Assembly: GCA_030544235.1 (NCBI GenBank)
Contig: CM060470.1
Location: 26,749,098 to 26,813,097 of the forward strand
Direction of reading: 5' to 3'
From: Lepturacanthus savala
Taxonomy: Eukaryota > Chordata > Actinopteri > Scombriformes > Trichiuridae
DNA length: 64,000 nt
Made by a program: the position numbers and the translations under genes. The notes under the pieces were generated by a model. It saw nothing but the letters and a program-made list of their open reading frames with translations. It had not been told where the DNA came from and did no database searches. Shown piece after piece: positions 13,201 to 24,900 of this stretch (position 1 is the first letter of the stretch; the number at the start of each line of letters is the position of its first letter).

Positions 13201-16200
13201 GATGTCAAAGGCAGACCAATAAGACAAGTCCCAAGAATACAACATGCAAAGAAGAGTGGTTCATCTTACATGACTGAGGAGATTCCAGAGATTTGACAAT
13301 TGCAGGGAAATTTGGCACATTTCACTTGAGACTCCACCCACATCTCAGCTGTGCTCATCTCATAAAAATGCAGGCTTAAAATGTGACATTGTTGTAAAAG
13401 GAAATGAACAAGCTTTTTAAAGATATGAAATACAATTGTTACAAACTTCCATACTCACTCCCTTGTGCAGTTCAGTCTTTCAGCTTTAATGGAGGAAGAC
13501 AAAAATATGCTGTGCAGACATATTTCTAAAAAGGAAGTACTTAATAAGGCTGCTTCCGAGGGGAAAAGTGCCAGGGCCGGATGGCTTTGGCCCAGAAGTG
13601 TATAAAGCATTTGATACCGACAGTTGATGCACTTTGACAAAGAAAAATAACTTGAGCTCTGCTATGATTAGTTTTAATAAATAGAAATAGTACATTATTA
13701 TAAAATAATAATAATGAAAATCAATGTGGTTTCTTAAAAAAGGCAAGCATGTACTCACATATGCACACTGTTAAGGTCCCATATTGTAGAAAGTTGAATG
13801 AATATAATGGTATAATAATTTGGAATAATTTCTTTCTAGAGCTCCAGAGAGAAGCTTGAGGTGTAAAACTATGTTGAGATCATTGTTGGGACTTAAGCTA
13901 CAAAAATATTTTCTGAGGGATATCACTACTTCTAATAAAACCTAGGAAAGGTGTAAAATATGGGACCATTAAATGAATGACCAACATTATCCACTGTCAT
14001 TAAAACAGAGCTATAGTGATTTGATGCTCAAAAAGCAAACTTGCCTTATTTGCTGATGACATTTTACTTTTTGTTTCCAGTCCAGAAATATCAGTCCCTG
14101 CTCTCTTGTCAGGAATGAATTCCTTCAGCAATGAGTCTGGGTACGAGGTTAACCTGAACAAGGCTGTAACTATGCCAACAGAGGGAGCTAGTGATCTACC
14201 ATTCCCATATTAAATTTCCCCTTTAAGTGGTCCCCATCAAGAATAACTCATCTAGATACAATCTTACAATCCTATAGGATGTATTTAAAATAAAAGGTAA
14301 AGGTGACTTGTGTAGGTGGCTACTTCTCCCTTTATCAGGAGATAAAAGTTATTTATTATATACCTTATGCATATATGCTTCTCTTGTGTATAACAACAAT
14401 TGTTTGGAAAGAGATCTCTTAAAGTTTTCTTGGCATGACAAACGATCTCGACTGAAGATGTATTCAGCTCACACTGCCTCTGCAGAGCCAATAACATCCT
14501 TAAGGACACAACTTACCCATTCCATCATTTATTTTGCTCCCCTCAGGAAGGTGCTGCAGAGCCTTAATATATAACAGTTTCTATACCAGTCCTCATTAAA
14601 CTGAACACTGCCAACGCACACTAACACAACACAGCACCAGACCGTGATGTCAGTTTGATATTTGTTATTAGTCTGTCGTATATGTATAAGATGTGTGATC
14701 TGCTATTATTCAGGACAGCACAGCACATATTTTCTATAACTGTAAGATGATAAATAAAGGTGTTCTTATCTGAATTAAAGATGAAGACACTGCAGCTTTC
14801 TGTAGAAAAGTGTGGCTGATCACTCCTCAGTATTCTACGTTGCAACCTGGCCTACTGTGCATGTATTATTTCTGAATTGTTAAATGATTATCTTAATTGG
14901 AATGCATAATCATATGAATGGTGTTCACCTTTAAACCTGCTTAGTTTTTTAACTGGTGGTAAAAATCAAAGGTGTCAAGAAGAATTCCTTTATAATACAG
15001 TGAACACATGGGGGGAGATTATGATCTATGCAGGAAAAAGGACTCTCTTCCTGCTCTTTGAAGTGCTTGTCATTCAAACGGGTTCTATCTCAGTTTGTAT
15101 ATGAATGAACATTCCTTTAGTTTTGTTACAAGTCTGTCATTTTATTCATTATGCTAACTGATTAATGCTGCCTCCTGGTGGTTAGATAAAAGTCTCAACA
15201 TGTTTACATATCCAAGAGGTTTCATTTAATGTCTTTATCAGTATTTAGATGCACAGAATAAGCTGAGTGTGATGAGGCAGAGTGGTGTAAGTGCAAGAGA
15301 CTTAAGGGGATGGGTAAAACTCCTTACATCCTCAGTATATTTAACCTCTCAAGAGGCTAAACTATAGAAACCTGTGCTTGAATAACTACCACATGATGCA
15401 GCTGCTTTTTGTATTTGGATATGTTTTATGTATATTTGCTTATTAAGTGTGAACTGCTGATGAAAAGCAACATTAAGAACAATGCAAAAACTATATATTT
15501 TTTGTAGGATTGTTTGTTTTCTGTGCTGTTTTTTTTTAAATAATAAAGAATATATTATAAATAAAATGGTTTATTTAAATAAAATGTTTTTGTTGGTAGA
15601 CCTTCATTTGAGAAGACACTCAGCTGTTTTTAAAAAGTGACCAATAATGTGCTGATTTCCTCAGCAGCCTTGTACAACTAATGCCGCAAGAATGTTTCCA
15701 AACCATCAAGACGCTCTAAAGACTCAAGTCCGTTTGTGTTGTTCCTTCACAGGAGCAGTAGCACATCCAGCTCTATGGGCAGCGGAGGCCCCAAAGCATC
15801 TGAGACGGTGTCTGTACAGAGCAGAGAGAGTCTGTCCACAGAGACCACGTTAGAACAAGGTGAGTTGTTATCTGTGGCAATAAAAAAAATATTCCTAAAG
15901 AATTTCAAATTAAATTAGACCTTTTTAGAAGGAAATTCACTGGTTGGAAGTGCAAAAGAAAAAGAACAAATGGAGAATTTCAGAAAGTAAAGCCACAGAG
16001 ACAAATCATGACAGGAATGACTCTTGGCAGCCGTTTAGTAATGTGAAAAATGGAGTGCTCTCTCACTTGTGAATTCTCTGGATGTTTGTTCCTAGTATTC
16101 CATCTAAGTGAAGCAAGCAGACCTTACTCCTTCATTTCTTCATTTTTTTTTAAAGCACTGTTGGTGCTGAAATTGAAGCATCTAAATTGAATGAACAAAA

Positions 16201-19200
16201 CACATCATACATAATAAATGTTAAATAATCCTCTGTGTGTTAATGTGATTTCTTTCTCAGCTCCCTCTGAGTCCTCCAGGCAGCAGAGTGGCCCTGCTGC
16301 CTGCACAGCACCTCCATGTGCTGCCTCCTGCTCCGGAGCACCAGGCAGCTCTGTGGCTCCGGCCCCGACGCAGGGCTCCTCCTCGTCACCGCCGGAGAGG
16401 AGTCAGCCTGAGGAGGACACGTCAGGGGGCTGCAGGAGGCAGGAGCCCAGCGCGGAGGAAGGCCAGGAGGGGGAGGAGGGCCAGAGTCAGCCTGCACGGG
16501 CCAATCAGGACTCTGACGACAGCGACGACGATCCAATTCTCATCCCGTCTACGCGGTTCAGAGGTCAGGGACAGAGGTAAGTTAGACGGGATCACACTTT
16601 TGTTCCTGTTCTTATACTAGCAGCAAAAACATGTACACCTGTATTTAATCATTTTGTAAGGGTGGATTCTCTAATTGATGTGACTGTTTTGTCACAAATA
16701 TTGATTTAATTTCAGAGGATCTGCAGTAGGAGATAGAATGATCAGGTAAAGTGTTTTACACTGGCAACCAAAGCATCTAACCTGTCAGGTGTGTGACATG
16801 CAGCACAGCCTTTAACTCTAGAATATGTTGTTTTTGGTTTGTTCATTTCACTCACAGCTAACTGTAGCATTAGGCTGCCTATTGCATGAGGTACTGACTC
16901 CACCAGTGATGTGAGAGGCACCGTTACAGCAGCTTTGCACTGTGTGATTCAATGGCAGGATGAAGAAGGTGTGCACCAGAACATGTATGAATATAAAAAC
17001 TTCACTCATGTGATTAATGGACATGACTTTACATAACAGAACTTCAGAAGCTTGACAGTTATGATGATAGTGTTTTGATTTGGAAGCTCTCTAGCTTGTA
17101 GCTTGTTGAACAGATTAATCCGGCATACGTGTGAAGCATGAGATTCAAAAGCGACAGCATCAAATTCAAGATTCCTATTTTACATACACAAAGTAAAAAG
17201 CTGTGGTGGATAATGTAACACACCTACACATCAAAAAAATACTCAATAAATAGTTAACATCCTGAAAATGTTACTTAAGTGAAGGTATTATCAGCACAAT
17301 GTACTTAAAGTATCAAAAGTAAAAGAATAGTTTTATATTAATATTGTATATTATACTACTTGTTTTTAATCAGTAATACATCTGAGAGTCGTGAGATGTT
17401 CATCAATTTGGAGACAATTTTAGATAATTTCGGTAAATATAGAATAATACTGCATTGTGATATTTGGCACCTTACAAAAGAGTGACAATTTAATTAAATA
17501 TAGTTAATTTAATATTTAAATATATTCATTTAATATAAAATGTTAAAATCTTCATCTGTAACTCAGGCTTTCAGATAAATGTAGTAGATGGTACAAGTAC
17601 AGTACTTGACTAAATGTACTTACTACTATGTACAACTATAAAAAGCAATAATTAAAAGAACAATACAACTATATTCCACAAATAGTAGAATAACATTGCA
17701 TGATGTTTGTGTGTCTCAGACGCTCTGCAGCAGCTCGCATCCAGGAGCTTTTCCGCAGGAGGAAAGAAAGACGGGAGATGGAAGAGAGTGAAACACAGAA
17801 TATCAGGAGACCTTCAGTCAAAATGGTCTACAAGGGCCACCGCAACTCCAGGACGATGGTACACCTCAGGCCATTTTACATTATATTCATTACCTCCGTC
17901 ATGGAAGTCGTGTTTTAGCAGGCGTTTTGTTTGTCTGCAAAACATCTCAAAACATATAGGCTACAGGCACCATAGTTTGGGGCCATGTGATGATAATATC
18001 TTGCACCTGCATAGCTTGTTTACTGCAAACTGTGCTAGAGACGCTAAGAGATCTTTGATAAGTTACAAGACCCACTACTAACCAGGGTGAACAACTGTAG
18101 GTCGACAACAATCACAGTTCAGACAGCCGTGATGATGTATTCTTTTCATTCCACGATAGTGTGTGGATTCATTAAATATAGGACAACAATTTTGGGTAGG
18201 AGTCATAATCTGCTTGGTGGACATCTGTGTTCTTCTAGTGTTTTTTTAGTTCAAAATGAAATTTTAACCTTGATGTGAAGAAGCCTAAAAGGACATAGCA
18301 TGCCAGTGACCATTTTGAATTCTGCAGCAACCTGATTTGTTTTTTGTTTTATTTCTAGATAAAGGAGTCCTGTTTCTGGGGCAACAACTTTGTGATGAGT
18401 GGTTCAGACTGCGGCCACATCTTCATCTGGGACAGACACACCGCAGAGCACCTCATGCTGCTGGAAGCAGACAACCATGTGGTCAACTGTCTGCAGCCGC
18501 ACCCCTACGACCCCAGTGAGTCCTGCTGCAGCTTCTCTCTACAGCTCACATGTTCACTGACTGCTCCATGATGACCTTTCCTGTCATGTCAATAACACTG
18601 TTTGTTTTCTGCTGTTTCAGTTCTGGCTTCTTCAGGGATAGACTATGATATCAAGATCTGGTCACCACTAGAGGAGTTGCCATCTTTCAATAGAGTCCTC
18701 GCCGATGAGGTGTGACTATCTGTGAAATTGGTGGATTGATTAAGTGACTTATTGTTTTTGTCCGACACTGACACTCTGTCCCGCTTGTCTGGACATAGGA
18801 AAGAGTACAAGCAACAACTGAAAAAGAGCATAATGTTTCACAAGTTCAGAAAGTGAACATTTTGACATTTACTCATACTCCTTTTATAAAGGACAGAGTC
18901 TCCTCTGTCTTTGTTGTCACACGTTTTTTATCAATTTACCCCCAAAAAGCCAAAACAAATTAAATCAAATCAATTAAAGTTCATTTGTATAGTGCCAAAT
19001 TATAACAACGTTTTCTCATGACGCTTTTCAAATAAAGCCGGTCTAGACCAAACTCTTTATAATATTTACAGAGACTACTGACATTCCTCCATGAGCAAGC
19101 ACTTGGCAACAGTGGCAAGAAAAAAAAGTTTAATGGGACGAAACCTCGAGCAAAATCTGGCTCTTCGGTGGGTGGCCATCTGCCTGGGCTGGTTAGGGTG

Positions 19201-20342
19201 AGAGAGACAGAGCTGCAAACAGTAACCACTAAAATGAAGTATAAAATAATATTAGAAATATGACTAATAATAACAGTAACAGTTGATGCTAAGCTGGACC
19301 TGGGCTTCAGACTGTCTGCCCTCCTCTGCAGTTCGGTGGCTAGCTGCAACCACAGTCTGCAGGAGAAAACAGGGCACAGCCACTCCAGTGAAGATGCCAT
19401 GTTAGAAATAACAGGACGTCAATGTATACAGATGAAAAGGGAGACGAGAGAAGCAGTTTTGTTTCCCCAGCAGTCTAATCCTGTATTTAGGTTCAAGCCC
19501 TGAGCTGACCCCTAAGTTTCATTCAAATCCAAAAGGAAAGTTTTAAGCCTATTTTTAAATCTTGAGAAGTCATCTGCCCCCCCGGACTGAAACTAGAAGG
19601 TGGTTCCACAGGAGGGGTACCAAATAGTTGAAGGTTCTGCTACTAGTCCTACTTTCAAAAGACTGTTTAACATTTTATGGACAAACTTTTAAAAAACATT
19701 AAAAATAGAAATCCAAGATTCAGGCAGTTTTAACGCTGCATAAACACTGACATCTGAAAATCTGTTGTATTTATCCATGTGTTACTGCTGTGGTCTATAG
19801 TGGACTTTTGAAACATGTCATCAGATTGTGTTTATAAGGGGTTTCATAAGAAGATGACGAAACAATACTGTTTTTTGAGCTGTTATGGCCGTAGTTTTCG
19901 ACTAAGACCAGGTTTAACCACTAAGACCCGATTTCCTTTTAAAGCTTCTTTTCTCACTCCTCTTGCACAACAGCTTTCACAGTTATTTCTTCAATTTCTT
20001 CACACCTCTGCACGTCCCCTCACCTTTTCTCTATTTCCAAGGTGATAACTCGGAACGAGCTGATGCTTGAAGAGACAAGGAACACAATCACAGTCCCGGC
20101 TTCATTCATGCTCCGAATGTTGGCCTCCCTTAATCACATCAGATCAGGTACACATGCTTGAATATTTGTGCCTATTAATTCCCGGGTACAGGGTGACAGT
20201 AGGACTCTGTTCTCCAAAACGGATTACTTTCCCTGCTTCTGTTTTCTCTGTCCCTTTTAATTTCTCCCTTTTCCCTCCTGTAGATCGACTAGAAGGTGAT
20301 CGCTCTGAAGGATCGGGACAGGAAAATGATGATGATCAGTAG
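1275..20342 (+). CDS. dcaf6: DDB1- and CUL4-associated factor 6 (5' partial)
   Basis: DCAF6 (IQWD1) is a WD40 substrate receptor for CUL4-DDB1 ubiquitin ligase and a nuclear-receptor cofactor. Exons: 1275-1367, 2200-2385, 2487-2600, 3344-3479, 4133-4344, 5667-5760, 7081-7200, 7447-7779, 8056-8244 (probably alternative), 10201-10260, 11340-11517, 15753-15859, 16261-16576, 17720-17858, 18359-18515, 18621-18709, 20042-20147, 20284-20342. They total 2688 nt (895 codons plus TAG) with every phase compatible. The first five exons encode WD40 blades (VNTISWNDTGEYLLSGSDD, GTVRWFDLR, SSVRIYDRRM). Exons at 7.4-16.6 kb encode a Ser/Pro-rich linker ending in the acidic DSDDSDDDPILIP. The 17720 exon carries the IQ motif (AARIQELFRRRKERREME), followed by the last blades (GHIFIWDRH, DYDIKIWSP) and tail GDRSEGSGQEND. 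Human DCAF6 is about 860 aa. The N-terminal ~50 residues are missing only because the window begins inside the gene. Confidence 0.97.
3482..3860. repeat. Interspersed-repeat debris, L2-like 3' end, in DCAF6 intron
   Basis: The start of this intron (taagatgacctttattatc, gggaaatttgac) resembles a common teleost repeat tail. About 300 bases on, 3795-3855 resembles the 3' end of fish L2/Rex-type LINEs (tatgctccacttatctgg, then ataaatcaaggctggag). Both are degenerate and were assigned by memory of the families, so the limits are approximate. Confidence 0.35.
4470..4700. repeat. hAT-like MITE fragment (gattaatcg family)
   Basis: This part of a DCAF6 intron has the hallmarks of a very common teleost non-autonomous element: attatcgattaagcgg and ttgattaatcgggg near one end, cacaagttcttgttc in the middle, and a terminal tgattaaac...agtcag. 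Related fragments occur at 22860-23110 and 37325-37515. Boundaries and target duplications are not clear. Confidence 0.5.
8056..8244 (+). CDS. dcaf6: DCAF6 in-frame cassette exon with polyalanine run
   Basis: This 189-nt block follows a strong polypyrimidine tract with AG at 8054-8055 and ends before GT at 8245. Both ends are phase 1, like the flanking exons (7447-7779 and 10201-10260), so it can be included or skipped without a frame change. It encodes 63 residues, starting EYGPHRLPISLVCRRLQRLL, then a Ser/Ala/Gln-rich part with eight consecutive alanines from a (GCT)7GCC repeat. The Arg/Leu-rich first half could form a basic amphipathic helix. I do not recall it in the reference human protein, so I treat it as an alternative or lineage-specific exon. 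Confidence 0.6.
8245..10200. other. DCAF6 intron, no recognised element
   Basis: This AT-rich intron is about 2 kb long. I see no conserved coding segment or clear transposon in it. It ends at the AG before the 60-nt exon at 10201. Confidence 0.5.
12930..14215 (+). mobile_element. Decayed L1-like LINE (ORF1 and ORF2 remnants)
   Basis: This lies in the DCAF6 intron between exons 11340-11517 and 15753-15859, in the sense orientation. Around 13000-13140 broken frames read like an L1/Tx1 ORF1 (DNIRIMGLKEGMEEQPP, then RVHRTPRGQKTP). At 13566-13610 the reverse-transcriptase segment PGPDGFGPEVYKAF is readable. At 14030-14175 a longer open piece contains the catalytic motif FADDILLF followed by YEVNLNKAVTMP. 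Stops and frameshifts separate these blocks and most of ORF2 is deleted, so it is a dead copy. Clade assignment is from motif memory. Confidence 0.7.
17200..17640. repeat. Degenerate hAT-like MITE (stepwise agtac family)
   Basis: This intronic stretch has scattered motifs such as gttacttaagtgaagg, atgtacttaaag, caaaagtaaaag and gtacaagtacagtacttgac. They resemble the better preserved copy at 50988-51655 but are rearranged and AT-rich. Boundaries are uncertain. Confidence 0.4.
18960..19690. repeat. Common teleost interspersed repeat in DCAF6 intron
   Basis: This sequence matches, in order, several landmarks of an abundant teleost repeat: ttgtatagtgccaaattata, then catgacgcttttca, gagcaagcac..ggcaacagtggcaag, gaaacctcgagcaaa with ggtgggtggccatctgcc, and much later ggtggttccacaggagggg with aaggttctgctactagtcct. 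The order is preserved, so it is a single old copy of about 0.7 kb. I do not assign it to a named family. Confidence 0.55.
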
Positions 20343-20870
20343 CCTGGTGGCGTTTTATTTTAAAGAAAACACTTTCTTTTTGCTGTATAGCACTTGAAAA
20401 CCTGAGATTTGTACAAGTACAGTGTAGAATACTTCCTTTTGAAAATTAGTGTAATTTCTAGCTTCCCCTGTGTTTTTTTTAAGAGACTTTCTTACTGATG
20501 TTTCTGTATGAGGATAAAGTATATCTGTGTGAATGCAAAGGCTAGGACGTCAGTATATATTAAGTGTGAGAATAATGGCGGCTGGTGTGCAAGGATGTTA
20601 TGTGCAATATTATTTTGTTAGGAGAGAGTGAGCTTTGATCAGTGTTAACGTGTGACATTTTGAATTTGTAGCACAACGCTAAGAAATGTTGATGTGCTGC
20701 TCCGGCAGTTACCATGTAAACAAGGACTTTAAGTACTTGGAGAATGCTTTAATTTTGTTGTTGAGAAAAAAAAAAAAGAAAACAAAGCTGTGGTTCTTCT
20801 CCCCAAATGGTTATGTCAATAAATTAATATTTTACAAAATTTGAAAAAAAAAATAAAGCTAAAAGGCATC
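20343..20870 (+). other. dcaf6: DCAF6 3' untranslated region
   Basis: This is AT-rich sequence following the TAG stop. Canonical AATAAA signals occur at 20818-20823 and 20852-20857, and cleavage probably occurs shortly after the latter. The next gene, GPR161, is convergent and ends at 21926. Confidence 0.7.
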
Positions 20871-21925
20871 TCAAAGATGTCTACATTCAGAGCTGGGTGA
20901 CTGTGCAACCTCTCATAAACAAATGAATGAACTTAAATTCATTCCAGAAATAAAGCGTTTGTACTTTGCACACCAATTCCTGCAGTGATTCAAAGACTGA
21001 CAGGCTGCATGCTGACCACATGTCTGTATGACACCTGAACTGCTCACAGAAACAGCAGCACAAACAAGGAAAAACATACATTTGTTGGAAAATTTTATGT
21101 AAAAAAAAAAGTAGTTTTTAATATAATCTTAATACAAGTATTAATAGTTATTATATAGTGAAAATCAAAATGTTACATTATTTCTCAGGTGTGTAGCTTC
21201 TTACAAAAATGACACCATTAAAACAGAATATGAAAATACGAGGTAAGACTGAAGCACCGTAACTGTGCTATAATTATTACTAGAGTACTGAGTTTCATTT
21301 AGAACTAATAGTGAAGGGAGTGATGAAGGCTGAGGTAAACACATACCACTAAATGTTTACCAAGAGACAGTGTTGTAGTTAAAAAAAAAAAAAAAAAAAA
21401 AAATCAATCTCACGCTTACAAAATTTTGGTTCTCCGATTGGACACGTCATTAATTTAACTATTGTATTAAATGAAACTTAACATATAGAAAGACAAAATA
21501 ATCACTGTCTGGCATGAAAAAAATAAAACTGAGGAGTTACTCGTGAGATTGAAATTACTGTTAATTTTCTTTTTTTCTGTACTGCCCAGACACAAGGAGG
21601 CAATCTTTTGTAAATTCGGGAAACATACAATTACAACATAATTGTAAACAAATTATGACAATAATCAGACCGTGTAGGTTACAGTAGATAAGGCTTCATA
21701 TATGATGCATTATTCCAAACAGAAGCTTGGAATAATGACTCTCTGGTGTTGTACACTTGGTCCAACACAGTGGAATGAAGAATATGAACAATGTGCACCT
21801 TTCCTAATAATTTCAAGTATGGAGTACCCAAGTGTAGAGATTGGACTTCGTAAACTGCACCACAGAGTGCGAGGAGTGGTCACAGTTCATATAAAACTGA
21901 GTGACACAAAGTGTACCAGCTGAGT
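20871..21925. other. Space between convergent genes; GPR161 3' UTR side
   Basis: This stretch contains no coding sequence I can support. A 23-bp A run lies at 21381-21403. Read on the minus strand, the part next to 21926 should be GPR161 3' UTR. The best poly(A) candidate I see is an ATTAAA variant (plus-strand tttaat) at 21117-21122, which is weak. Confidence 0.45.
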
Positions 21926-24900
21926 TCAGGTTGGTTTTTCCTCTGCGTCCTGCTCTTCTTCATCTCTGTCATCTTTGACAATCCCTTCATCGATGCTCTC
22001 CAGCCTCAGTCTCTGACCGTCCAGGTATCTGGGTCTCGGTGCTGCTCGGGTTGTGAACAGCCCCCCTGGCAGAGTCAACCCGTCCCCAAACAGGGTGAGC
22101 TTGGCATCGCTCTCGATGGCCTTCGCCAGGCACGAGGCGAAGGTGTCGAGAGACTTGTGCACCTCTGCATGGACTTGGACCGAGGAAGTGTTCATGTTTT
22201 CAGCTGTGGAGAAAAATGCAATGTGAGGTTTTAGACAAATGTTTCAGTGAACAGACCTTAGGCCAAATACCTTCTCAAACTCTACAACCTCAAACTCTTT
22301 TCACGAACCCTCAAGAGGTGTGTGTTTCCTTCCCTCTAGTCTTTCTCTTTGTGGAGCTGGGAAATGACATACCTTTGGAATGCTCCACCTGGTCTTCAAA
22401 GGTGACCGAGCTCCTCCTCTTCCCGGGTGGATTCCCATGGTACTGTGGATGGGAGGAGCCGTCTATGGAGAAGTTATCCAGCAGCATCACATCTGTGCCT
22501 GCAAGGGAAACATTAAAAGACAAAAAAGATGCTTAACTGAAAACAGAAATATACTGTAGAAATTATCTTCATGAGGGACATGTAAGAGCTGTATAATCAG
22601 ACACTTCCTAGTATTACACATGAACTTATTTCCTGAACTGGAAACACAAGTTGTGAAAGGAAGGAGGCTGCAACAACGCTGTCAGCCCTCAAACCTCATG
22701 TTTATGACACTTCAATGAATCACTTCATCTCCTTATTTTCAGGTTAAGATTAACAGTCATTTAAAATACAGGCTAGGCAAATAACAGATGATATATATTC
22801 CTATGATTAGTTACTATTACAATTCAGTTAACATGATGAAATGTAACGCTGGACACTGGTAGGTTATGAAGCTGAAACCATTGTTGACTCATCACTTAGT
22901 TGACGAACTTGCACAATGTTGAAATCATTGGTTAATTATCAAGAAATAGATCTAATGCTTGTTTCAACATCTTCAATGTGAGGATTTGCTGCTTTTTTCC
23001 TGTTTCATGTAGTGATTTAATATCCCTGGGTTTTGGACAAAACAAGCTGTTTGGAGATGTTGGAGAGCTTTTTCTGACATTTCACAAAGTAAATTCAATT
23101 AATCTAATCTAAAGATTAGAATGTATGAATGTGTAGGATATGAATGTACATATCTTATGGCAAATATGAGAAAGCTCAACCCTTCGAGCACATGTTTCAA
23201 TTTTTATTTTTCTATTTATTTTGGTAGGAAATTTAGTGTTGATAATCAGATATTGTGATCAACAGATCACAACAGAGTTATGTAACATTTCATATCCCAA
23301 AATTTATTTCCTCTGCTCCTTGGCTCCAACAATTGATAAAAATGAGTTTTCAGAAGCAACTTAAAAGAAGATAATGAATTGAAAGTCTGAGATTCTCAGT
23401 GATCCCTTACATGAGTCTTGAGTGAAACTGAAGCCAGTATCTCCTGTGCTGCTCCCAGGAGCCAGCAGATGCCCTCCACCGGCCAGCATGGCTGTCAGGT
23501 GAGGAGACATACCCAAATCTGATGGAACATAGACAAATGTTAGCTGAGCAACACACAACGCATGAAATCACAATTTTGCACAGTTCATTAAACGCTGTCG
23601 TCCTCCCACCTGTGATTCTATTGGAGATGCTGAAGAGGCGGGACGTCCTTTGCCGTGTGGCGAATGACTCTCTATAGTAGCGATCACCAAAACACATCCC
23701 CAGCAGCTCCTTCCTCACAGTCTTATTCCACAGACCATAGATCAGCGGATGGCACACTGCACTACAGAAGGACAGCCATGCCACCAGAGTCTCCAGCCCC
23801 TGAGAAACACTCCCCTGTCCCCACAAGGCCTCCGTGCACACCACACCCACGTACGGCCCCCAAGTCACGAGGAAAGTCCCTATCACCACTAAGATGGTGA
23901 CGAAGGCCTTGCACTGACTCCCTGCATACACAAGGCTCCGCCGGCTTCCATTCGAGGAAATGGAGGTGCTCGAGTTCTTGCGTCCGTTCCTCTGTGGTGC
24001 GGCAGAGTCGTCCTGGGACACAACAACAGTCCCACAGTGCACTTTGCGGGCTTTCATGCGGGCGACGCGGAAAATGACTCCGTAACATGCCAGCATGATG
24101 AACAGGGAAGGAAGCATGCACCAGGTGACCCAGAAGGCCGTGTAGCCCGGCTCCCTATGCCAAGAAGCAACACAGGTCCACTTGAAACAGTCAAACTCAA
24201 AGGAGGACCAGCCGAACAGAGGAGGCAGGCAGCCCACCAGGGAGTGCAACCACACGTAGGCGATGACAACCACTGCCCGGTTCCCTGTGATCTTCATGGG
24301 GTAGATCATCGGGTAAAGGACCGCATAGTATCTGTTGGGACGAGAGGGAAACAGTGAGGAAACCCTGCAGAGGAAACTCAACCTGTCTCTGGGGAATCTT
24401 CTGATCCACCCAACACAGAAACAGCATTGACTGAGACATTCAGTGAGATACAGTGATACAGAAGCTGTGGCCAAAGGCTGCTTGCGTTTTTCCCCCTAAA
24501 AAGCTGCAGCAGAACAGGAAGGCAGACGTCTGGGAGAAGAACAGAAACATGCACTGTGAAAAATACCCAAAGGTGCTGAGAGTAAGTAGGGCCACAGTGA
24601 GGACAGAATGCTACAGAGTAAATTTACAGTAGAGATTACCTACATTTTAGATCCGTTTACTGATAATATAATAGTATTAACAAGTACTAATATAAATATA
24701 AGATTCATTTCAACCTAATGAATTTGTGAATTTGTACAATTTTGCGTTTACAATTATGCTGCACTACTTCTGAATAGGTATTTTATTAATTGTTTAATAC
24801 AATCAGATACCCCACATTAACCGTTATAAACAAAAATATTCATGAAATATAATTTAAAAAATAAAAATGAGCTAAAATATTATTTAAATTAGAAAAGTTA

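Noticed and set aside
16240..16620. Alternative frames across the DCAF6 exon at 16261-16576
   Set aside because: They are GC-rich shadow frames; only the frame ending in DSDDSDDDPILIP matches the family and joins the neighbouring exons in phase.
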